Part shown: piece after piece, positions 55,375 to 64,000 of the stretch
How the letters are laid out: the number at the start of each line of letters is the position of its first letter
How positions within the stretch are numbered: the first letter of the stretch is position 1
From: Lineus longissimus
Lineage: Eukaryota; Nemertea; Pilidiophora; Heteronemertea; Lineidae
Length of the DNA: 64,000 nucleotides
Reading direction: 5' to 3'
Assembly (NCBI RefSeq): GCF_910592395.1
Contig: NC_088308.1
Coordinates: forward strand, 19,173,501 to 19,237,500
Program-made: the position numbers and the translations under genes
Notes under the pieces: generated by a model
Databases searched by the model: none
Told to the model about the DNA's origin: nothing
Seen by the model: only the letters and a program-made list of their open reading frames with translations

Positions 55375-57000
55375 CATCAGTTCATCCCCTGTGTTGTACA
55401 CTTAAGTGCGTCACCACGGCAATCATGTTTACGAGTGAACGAATTCTACGGGCAAATGGCCCCGCCATCCATCTTCAGCAATCTGACGCTCAACTTCAGC
55501 GACGGTTTGGTCAGAGATCAACTCTTGTCCAAGAGTATCCCTTCTGCTAGCTATTTCTTTAGGTCATGATTAGGCGCGCTGATGAACAGCAGCAATAGCG
55601 GTACAAATGTATTGGCAAGCTTTTTAGCAGCGTGATTTGTATTGATGACGGCTATAAAGATGTAACGGGTCAAAAGTAAGTTATTGGATCAGTCTGAGAG
55701 TGCATTTCTACATTGTATATCTATCATCGTAAGCGATTTTTTTATCATTGCGTTCCGAAATACCACGTGCTTTCTTCTTTTATTTTGCTGCCCGCCTCTC
55801 CTGACCAAATCAAAACTATCTTTTGAAACCAAATGGCCACTCTCCTCCGCAATTTCACGGTCAGCTTTCATAGGGTTTTGGCGAAATGTCAAGGATCAAT
55901 CCCTGTCGGCTCATTCTTTGGGTATCGATTGAGCATTTATGGAATACAGTGATAGCGGCATTTGCAATTGACATGGCCAGTCACAGTTTGCAAATGGGTA
56001 TAATAAAAAGAGATGGTTCTGATTGCGACGAGTCGTCAAGAGGTCTTTGTTGTGGATTGGGCAGATAATGATATTCTGAAATCTCCGAACCGCCAAGAGC
56101 TTTATGCATCCCCACCGATGCCTCTGATAAAGATAACGAGCCATTTCTTCTTAGGTGATCTAATGTACAAGTGTTGACATTTTTATAGCGATGTCGAAAA
56201 TCTCCTCAAAAATATAAAAATCATCTTAACGTTGGAATCCGAACCAATACAGTTTTCTCCTTGATACCTCCCCAGCGCAATCAATCGAGTTGGTAATGGA
56301 CAGCAGAGGTGGCAGTGTTTACTTACTGCTCATAGTCAATATCTCTGCGCTGTTAAAAGGTGCAAAAATAATGATTAGTGATCATATAGTCACGTAAGAC
56401 TGCCACTCGCTCATATCTTGGTCGTTCAAATGCACACATGTAATCGATTTCATATAACCGAGTCGAAACGACATCTGAAGGTATGAAATCGTCGATATTG
56501 TCGAATCCAACGCAATAATGTTTTCTTCGACCCTTTACAGCACTCGACCTCCCTTTGGATTGGGTTAGAGAGTATTGCAAATGGCCGCGAATGACATTGT
56601 TGGCACCAATAACCAGATAAGCAGCATCAGTATTGGGCACGAAGTACCAAATATCTCTTAGGAACTAAATAAGTTATCTCGCCGCTCAAAGTGTTTTGCC
56701 ATTGCGATCACGAGTCTGTGATCGGAAGCGAAGGTTTCCTCTTCTTTTTCAGCATTCGCTCTTTCGAGGAGTTATTCTCCAGGGATTATTCCATCTCCGA
56801 GCTTTTTCACTACTGTTAGGTGTAAAAAAAGTATGTTAAATTCCACGATATGAAGAATCTCGGCCAATGCTTTCTCCTTGTTCCTCTTAGCGCAATTAAT
56901 TGAGCTTGTAATGAACAGCCGGGATGGCAATGTTGACTTGGTGTTCATGGTCAAGGTGCGGAGTAGCCAGAGGCAAAATAGCTTCTGTTATTCGTTTTCT
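55375..57000 (-). repeat. Decayed serial duplication, spacing about 360 and 610 bp
   Basis: Four related anchors: GATGAACAGCAGCAATAGCG near 55576, a matching stretch near 55937, TAATGGACAGCAGAGGTGGC at 56294 and TAATGAACAGCCGGGATGGC at 56909. The last two are about three-quarters identical over some 65 bp (56275-56340 against 56889-56954). Between the first two, a minus-strand frame keeps related peptides (VERQIAEDGWRGHL and ADREIAEESGHL). There is no intact gene, and the parent family is not recognised. Confidence 0.5.
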
Positions 57001-60000
57001 AACGTTGAACTTCGGTCATTGTTGTTGTACACGACTGATCCTGAGACCTCCAAGGAGGTGGACGCGAACTCTCAAATTGTCTTGATAATCTTTCTTTGCT
57101 AAACGCCTGAATTATAGGATGAACGTGTGTAGTTTACAGCATTGTACGGGTGACGGGCTAGGAACGTCTTTTTTTGGTTGGAACTTCCCTTAGCTAAAAC
57201 AAAAACGGTCATACAAAATCTGCATGGGCAACGACCTACTGAATCATGCTCTGCATACCCTGAGACCCTTTTAGATCCTAACGGCAAGTATGGATTAAAG
57301 AATCTAATCTATATACTTGCTAACGCTAATGGTAACCATTATCCTGCATTATCCCTTGACCATTTGTAGCCTTCTGTGGGTTTCTCGTCACTGCAAGGCA
57401 AAGACGTAGTGTGCTATTTTGGTTTTCTGGTCAGAGGCAATGCTCAAGTCTCTTCCGTCAAGGCGATACATTAGACCTCCTGAGCACTTGGCAGTCGCCA
57501 TGGTCACCTGCTCTTTTTCTCGTCGGTACATTGAGGTCTGCCTCATCGGTTGGTCAGGAATGCAAAGAAAATTATATTCATAAATGTGATTGTTGGTTAT
57601 AGCCTGGAGTTATACTTGTATAATTCCTCCAAGGTTATAGGTACACCGCGTCTTGTTGGCAAAGTCACCTTGGCTGTTGTTATACATGTATCTTTGACAC
57701 CTTTGATTCCGTTTTCTAATAGCGTCAAGAACGTGCCGAAATCACGCAGCCAATCTACTACAGGACAGGACCAAAAAAGTGTCCCATCCTCGGTCCTCCC
57801 TGTCAATCCATAACTGCCCCACAATATTATATTGATGATTCTTCCCTTCAAATTTCTTGGCAGAGGTGCTTACAGATTCCTCACCTATATAAGCTGGCAC
57901 AATGTAATTAAAACATGGATTCCAACAAAAAAGAGTGGGAACCAGCCAAGGCAATGTTTGCTTAAAAACAACTATAATTCATTGCTGGCAAAGGGCCTCC
58001 ATCAACGTGGCAACCACACAAAAAATTCTTAACCAATTCAACATCATGGTGATCTGAAGCGTCCCATCAGATAGATATTGGTTATACGTGTACTTGGAGA
58101 CCGTCAAGGAGCCCTTCGAGATGGCAAATCTAACATGGATAGGATGTGACGAAATTGAGCAGATTTACTTGAAGGGGTTTTGGCAAGCTTGTCGCCATGA
58201 TATTGACCACTGTCGGCTTATCATAAGGAAAACCTTTATTGTGTATTGTGACTTTGTCAGGCAAGTGCTATCTTGCAGAAGTCGTTATGGAAAGCTCGCT
58301 GGCGGGTCATTGGTCTATCAACATCCGCGGTGTACTTAAAATGAGTCCATATATATAGTCATGCTTAAATGATATCTGTTTGGCACACAGGTTATTTATC
58401 GCCCCCTCCCCGACCAACGGGTGCATGGTTGCTGGGGGCCGACTTGGCATGTTCACTTGCCTGATATTACTCTGCGGAGAACTTAGAGCTTGAGATGTTT
58501 TGCAGTAATCAGTTTGCTGTGCTGTGAGCGATGGGTTTAATCAATGGCATGATTGTGTTTTCTCTGCTATTTTACGCTTCTACTCCTTTGTAAATGTATG
58601 GATAAAAATGTCATTAATCGTGTTTTTCGTATCTCTTGGGTAATCACCATTTCCTATAGATCTCACTGTTTGCACTGGGAGGCTATTAATGTAATAAAGA
58701 AACATTACTATAATCCTGTTACTTTCTGATTAATCGCCTTGGAGAATGTTAGACATGTTACGAACTACGATACATGTCTACAGAGTCGTAAAAATATCTG
58801 TCTTATGAATTTGCCAACATCGCATCAAGATTATTTTGTTTCCGTTACCTCGCATGTCTATTCCAATGGTAACTGTCCCCTTATCTCTGTGTGAACAAAC
58901 ACTGGTATATATATTTGGCCCGACAATATCACTCCAAGGCGTTATTGCTTCGTCTTGTTGGTCGAATAAGTTAGGATGAGAGCGCTTTGATCATAAGTAA
59001 GGCCGCATACAATGTAAACAGTTACTTTGGACATGTATACGTCGTATTGAAGCGTCACCCGAATTTGCCAGCCTACAATTTAACTCCGAACTTGATTTTC
59101 CCAACTTATTAGATTTGGTGTATCACAATAGCAGTGCTAATGCAATATTCTTTGTCGCAAAATCTATTTAAATTTACAATTTGTTCGTTTGAGGGATTTC
59201 GTTTATCGTCGCATATTATTCGTTTGGTGATGTCGTTTCCCCCGAGCAGTTGCTGGATTTGATGTATGTACTAAAAGAGTACAGCAGCATTTGAGAAAAG
59301 AAGCGGATATAATAGTGTTTACGCTGACTGCTTGCTTAACCAGCGTGAACCAAGATGCATTATGACCCTATCATTAATTCATGGTATTTCTGAGTGATTA
59401 TCTGCTGCTTCCAGCAATGCCTGTTGCGGAGAAGAATTCGGTTGAATAATAAATGACGGAACTAGTTGATTCGGAGTGGCCGGCTTATGATATGAATATT
59501 TTGTCAACATAAAATGGCATATAGTTGGCTCGGTTTGCAGGGTTCATATTATTTGAAGTCATACCAATCGCCAAAACTAGTCATAACATGCTCTTCACTG
59601 CCATCCTGAGGCAAAGCCATTGAATCACCATTTTTGTTTGAAAATTGAAATGGTAGATATTATGCCTTATTACACCAACCCATGCAGATTTTGTCGGATA
59701 CACTTCCATGAACAAGGGCAACCCTGGCTCTTAAGCATGCATCCTTAGTTGCCTGCATACTCAGCTCATGATTGATAGAACGTTTTACACCCTGGACGCT
59801 TGATATATCGGGCTTTGCGGGAGCTCTCCTCCCCAGATGATGGCTTTAGATAAACCATCATCTATCTTTTGGACGCAGTTGGTATGCACGAATCTCAGGA
59901 CTGGGCAGCTATATTCCCTTGCTCGATGTGACACTATCTTCTTGATAAATTGTGTATTAGATCTAGCGCATCCTCCGACCCTATAGTGGCCATCTCATAG

Positions 60001-60650
60001 ATACAAGACCTCATCTATACCATCATTATACATGCATTAGGTGTTGCAAATTACCACAAGGAAGGAGACATTTCTTGTCTCGTTGTCTTCGATCTGAAGA
60101 GAGCATTTGGCGGCGCCAGTTTACATGTAATATCATAGTAATAGCTGAATATCTTCGTCGAGAAACGAAGGCTGGCTTTTGGCGCATGTTTCCAGACCAC
60201 TTCATCACGTCACATTGCAAGACGATATGGGCGATGGCGGTGTGTCTCCGGCTACTGTTCATGTATGTTAGATCGATAACAAATAGATAGATATCAGTCT
60301 GGTATTTGTTATCCTATCAAGAGATATTGGTTTATGTACTGATACCGTCAAGGAGCCCTCAGAGATTGCAGATCTAACATCGATAGGATGAGCCAGGCAT
60401 AATTCGGCGAACATCCTCGATAGTGAACACACATCAATTTAGGTGGTGATTGGCTTTATGCCGTATGTCTATCTGGGGAAAGGCGTCTTAGATTTTCTCC
60501 GGGGTTTTACACCCGAGTTTTGAGCTCAAGATGACGCCCTTAACCACGAAAGTTGGAAACGCGCACACGATCTTCTATCAGAGCTTAGAGAAATCAACTT
60601 ATCTAAGATCAGAGACAGCGCCAACACTCCTCACGAAATCACCCTTTTTG
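57001..60650. other. Gene-poor stretch with a second dispersed duplication
   Basis: 58065-58150 and 60320-60395 share GATATTGGTT, then ACCGTCAAGGAGCCC and GATCTAACATCGATAGGATG (or close variants), about 75-80% alike over some 75 bp and 2.25 kb apart in the same orientation. Several 60-90 codon frames exist but none has a recognisable domain. Confidence 0.45.
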
Positions 60651-61748
60651 GCTCACCGTAGGGGAGTCTATGTAATACCGCAGTGTCCGTCGTCCGTCGT
60701 CGTCCGTCCGTCCGTCGTCCGTCGTCGTATCCTATTTCAAAAACAGTGGCACGTTTCTTAACCGCTAGGGCTATGAACTTGAAACTTTGTACACAGCACC
60801 CCCTAGGTCAGTTGACCTTTGACACTGAATCTCGGTCCGATCTGATTCTCAACTTGGCCACCAGGGGGCCAAATGTCGATATCTAAAAAGTGTGATATCT
60901 CTATTATTAGTGACTTGTTTTCGATGAAACTTGTGTTGTAGGTACTCATAGCAAATATACATCTTATATCATACGGGTTTTTTAATTTGACCTACTTTTC
61001 AAGTTCACAGAGGTCATATGGCGTAAATTGGCCGTTAGAGTGTAAACTATGGCACGTTTCTTAACCAGTAAAGCTATGAACTTGAAACTTAGTGCATATA
61101 ACCCCCTACATCAGATAACCTTTGATGCCGAATTTTGACCTGATCTGATTCTTTATTCGGCCACCAGGGGGCCATAATGGAAAAAGGAAGAAGTGCAATA
61201 TCTTGCTTATTTGAGTGAATTGTTTTCGATAAAATTTTTATGGCAGGGACTTCTAGCAAGGATACACCACATGTCCTACGATTTTTGGATTTGACCTCCT
61301 TTTCTAGGTCACAGAGGTCAAATGGCGTAAATTGGCCATTAGAGTGTAACTATGGCACGTTTCTTAACTGCTGAAGCTATGAACTTGAAAGTTGGTACAT
61401 GTAACCCCCTACATTAGATAATCTCTGACACCGAATTTTGGCCTGATCTGATTCTTGATTTGGCCACCAGGGGGTCAAAACTGAAAAAGTAGGAAGTGCA
61501 ATATCTCGCTTATTAATGACTTTTTTTCGATGAATTTTTTATTGCAGGGACTCTTAGCAATCACACGATATTGATCTTGTTGATGTCATAGACAATTATT
61601 GGTTGGATCATAAACTTATATATACTGCCCTGTCTTATTACTTGACATCAATACACATCTAAAAAAAGTCTTCATGTCTGATTGTGTTCACCATATTCAC
61701 CTCTAAACTAAGCATGATCCTGCCTACTAAAAGATGTATACGGTGAGC
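60651..61748. mobile_element. 1.1 kb element with 10-bp inverted ends and internal 303-bp tandem repeats
   Basis: It is bounded by GCTCACCGTA (60651-60660) and its exact reverse complement TACGGTGAGC (61739-61748). Inside are a CGTC/CCGT microsatellite at 60686-60730 and three tandem units starting TGGCACGTTTCTTAAC at 60747, 61050 and 61353, a period of 303 bp. Each unit has CTATGAACTTGAAAC, GATCTGATTCT and GGCCACCAGGGGG. The third unit is cut short near 61560. There is no transposase. It resembles a non-autonomous element carrying a satellite-like interior. Confidence 0.65.
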
Positions 61749-62718
61749 ACAATGGCCCCTGGCCGTTTCATTTCGCGGCCGCTACGGTATGTGACGCGGG
61801 GGTGACGAACGTGAGATGAATACTCTCAAAGAACAATGTGGAACCTCATCTTATTTTGCATATCTCGAGGACATCAACCACTGAAGAAAGCCTCTCTTTA
61901 CATGACATTCACTCCTAATTCTATCCGTCGGCACTTCTAAGCTACGTGGGATTTACCAGGTTTCCGTTGAATGGGATTGCGTCTCGCTGGTGGCAAATGC
62001 ATTTATGTCTGGTTACATTCCTCTAAGAACAAGATTTCTTCTTTTCTGTATCAAAATACATCCACATGTACTAAGTATATTCGTGTCTTCCAATGATAGT
62101 GTATATGATGTACTTCATTTTCCCCGGCGTTTCGAGAAGACTGAAGATAAAGTACATGTATGAAGTTCCCGAGTAAGTCTATGAAGGTTGTTGCCTGAGA
62201 TTCAAACCTGGGAAATCAAGATTTCGTCCCTCGCCTCCGCCTAGCGCGTCACCAATGCAACGACCCTGTGCACAAAATACGATCGCTGAACTGAGGACTC
62301 GCTTGGGTCCAGTTGAGAATTGCGTGTTAGTTCAGTCCGTTTTCTGTCCATTTGTGCAATTTGATGATGGGAACTACTATCGTAGTAGAAGGAAATTGGG
62401 TAGCCGACAGATTAGTAATAATGCCCTTAGATGATGCCATCAGTCCCGAAACGAACATCGACATACATGTAATATCAAAACAACATTACGATGGAACTCT
62501 TATTTTCAAATTTAAAGGGGAGATATCGAATGTTGGACGTTATCGATGAGGATGTTGTAAATACATTGTAAACATCGGTCACTTCTTATAGCGTTCATAC
62601 ATTAAGTATCGTGAAGGGTGTTTACGAGTAATTTTTAGAACATAAGCAACATGAGCCGTCAAATTGCTCCATTTTATTTGATACAAATAATGTGTCGTGG
62701 ACTTGAGCAAGTGACATC
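61749..62718 (-). other. Right intergenic spacer and GPCR 3' flank
   Basis: No gene. TACATGTA is at 62153 and 62464. A degenerate tRNA-like stretch lies at 62190-62261 (minus strand). Confidence 0.5.
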
Positions 62719-63741
62719 TTATCTCGTTCGGCCAGTGCAAAATATCGACTTGACATCTTTTCGAAATTTTGTGCAGCCGAGACAGTACGTGTAGAAATTT
62801 AAAGCTGGATTAAAGAAGCGCACAAAGACAATCAGTTCATAAGTTACTTTCCTAATCATACTAAGCCTTGCCGTCATTGGTCGGTTTGACAGAATAAAAC
62901 TCCAAATCCATTGGTCAACTGTCCATGGAATGTTGGTGACGAAGAAAACCAACGACACGCATAGTAAAAGTGCAGTTATATGACCATCTTTTGAAGCAGA
63001 TTTTGATTTCGAAGACATCATTGTTTTTTTAATACGGATTCTGTTCATCAACAATGTGAGAATAATGGAAATGTTGAAAAAGACCAAGAGGCAAAATGGC
63101 GTCGTTAAAAAAACTTGGGTGTGAACGGTACTTATCAGAGTTGGAAACCAGGGGGGAAATTTGAGCGGGTCGAACCCGCATACCTGATTCATCACAATCG
63201 CTTGCGGATTTAGGTTTCGGAGGCTGTATGGAATGATAATTGCGCTGCAGACGAGGAATATGCAGGTGACCGTAACCTTGGCTCGTTTCATGGTGCACCA
63301 CGACGACGCTTTCAGTGGGAAGCACACGGCTAGAAAGCGGTCATAAGTCATGGCGACGGTTATCCAGTTCGATAACCCGTATGCTGCAAATGCGCCTGCT
63401 ATTATTGGACAGACGATTGGCCCAGCCACAGGACCCAACATATATTCCGGGTCGAAGCTGAGGATTGTCCTTATGATTGCGTGGCTGAGGCACGTGGTGT
63501 CAAATATCGCGAGAGTTCGCATGTAGAAACATGTTGTCTGCTTTGCATATTGTGGCTGCCGTAGAACAACAATCGCAAGAACATTCCCAGCGAGACCGAT
63601 AGCGATGATTGCAGGTGGTAAGATTTTGTTAATGATAAATAGAACGAGTTGAAATATCTTAAGTTCATAATTTGGTATGTCGGAATTGGGAATGGCATTA
63701 ATTGCAGTTGGCGGATATGGCTGCGACTTAATGTCATTCAT
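62719..63741 (-). CDS. Class A (rhodopsin-like) GPCR, FMRFamide/neuropeptide-receptor type, single exon
   Basis: 340 aa from the first ATG (63741-63739), which has ACC before it. The frame stays open further upstream to a TAG near 63834, but without an ATG. Seven hydrophobic segments lie at about 36-60, 71-93, 108-141, 155-175, 205-233, 255-280 and 300-322. TM1 has GN (52-53) and TM2 has the conserved Asp81. Cys111 and Cys188 can form the TM3-ECL2 disulphide. YDRFLAVCFPL (133-143) stands for the DRY box. TM6 has TNIPW in place of CWLP, and TM7 has FFNPALNFYTY in place of NPxxY. This combination resembles invertebrate FMRFamide-receptor-like peptide GPCRs. The ligand cannot be told, and an orphan chemosensory role is possible. 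The gene is intronless and CpG-rich, unlike the four housekeeping genes. Coupling would be through G proteins at the plasma membrane. Confidence 0.93.
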   Translation of the reverse strand: MNDIKSQPYPPTAINAIPNSDIPNYELKIFQLVLFIINKILPPAIIAIGLAGNVLAIVVLRQPQYAKQTTCFYMRTLAIFDTTCLSHAIIRTILSFDPEYMLGPVAGPIVCPIIAGAFAAYGLSNWITVAMTYDRFLAVCFPLKASSWCTMKRAKVTVTCIFLVCSAIIIPYSLRNLNPQAIVMNQVCGFDPLKFPPWFPTLISTVHTQVFLTTPFCLLVFFNISIILTLLMNRIRIKKTMMSSKSKSASKDGHITALLLCVSLVFFVTNIPWTVDQWIWSFILSNRPMTARLSMIRKVTYELIVFVRFFNPALNFYTYCLGCTKFRKDVKSIFCTGRTR

Positions 63742-64000
63742 GGTATTTCTCACAAAAGCATTACCTGGCTCAGTCTGTTGCCGTACTTGTCGAAGTTCCC
63801 ACCAAGATGAATGAAAATTCCGAGTAAAATTCTACGACTGATCGGGGTCGTGAGTTTTGTCGTACGAATGCGTCCAGTCAGTTCCATTTGATAGGGTGAA
63901 ATGCCACGGTAAAGTTGCATATGGATGAAATGACAGAAAACAATGTTATCCATTTATATGTGTGCCTGGAAATATGACATTGCGAAAGAGCAGTTAGGGA
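63742..64000 (-). other. GPCR 5' flank
   Basis: Upstream of the receptor start. A minus-strand frame (63953-63750) overlaps it but has no recognised similarity. A donor-like CAG-GTAATG just before the start leaves open an upstream exon beyond the window. Confidence 0.35.

Noticed and set aside
57550-57851. Overlapping 84- and 87-codon frames on opposite strands
   Set aside because: Neither shows a recognised domain or splice context. Open frames of this length are expected by chance.
62190-62261. 72-nt minus-strand stretch whose ends GTTGC/GCAAC pair like a tRNA acceptor, with a B-box-like GGTTTGAATCT
   Set aside because: The D and T arms do not fold and the A box is poor, so it is at best a decayed tRNA-like remnant.
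63742-63753. Extension of the GPCR by four codons to a GTG
   Set aside because: GTG is not a usual start in animals. The first ATG at 63741 has a good context.

Overview
This is a 64 kb window of animal nuclear DNA. The genes are split by many GT-AG introns, and the encoded proteins are clear orthologues of vertebrate housekeeping proteins. I could rebuild four multi-exon genes exon by exon, plus one single-exon receptor gene. Roadblock, SGT1/Ecd, RRM and tubulin-cofactor sequences are well conserved. Introns are short to medium in length. The window also has many tRNA-derived SINEs, small inverted-repeat elements, a strong excess of TACATGTA, and a patchy CpG pattern. Together these fit a marine invertebrate (spiralian or invertebrate deuterostome). 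The species cannot be fixed from the sequence.

Layout: 1-2,093 is repeat-bearing DNA downstream of LAMTOR2. LAMTOR2 (minus, 2,094-3,557, 4 coding exons) and ECD/ecdysoneless (plus, 3,828-18,880, 13 coding exons) are head to head, with 270 bp between start codons. 18,881-24,233 holds the ECD 3' flank and a degenerate 63-66 bp minisatellite broken up by a SINE and a LINE fragment. POLDIP3/SKAR-like (minus, 24,234-29,125, 11 coding exons) and TBCD (plus, 29,224-45,241, 33 coding exons) form a second head-to-head pair, only 98 bp apart. 45,242-62,718 has no gene I can support; it holds short tandem arrays, decayed duplications and a 1.1 kb element with 10-bp inverted ends. A class A GPCR (minus, 62,719-63,741) lies near the right edge.

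The four multi-exon genes have unrelated basic cell functions: lysosomal Ragulator/mTORC1 signalling, spliceosome/R2TP chaperoning, mRNA export and S6K-linked translation, and tubulin dimer assembly. They do not form a pathway. What they share is compact bidirectional promoters and CpG-poor bodies, which fits broadly expressed, methylated genes. The intronless receptor and the gene-poor DNA beside it are much richer in CpG. I found no convincing new multi-gene system. The most unusual material is in the repeats and in the decayed serial duplication at 55.4-57 kb.
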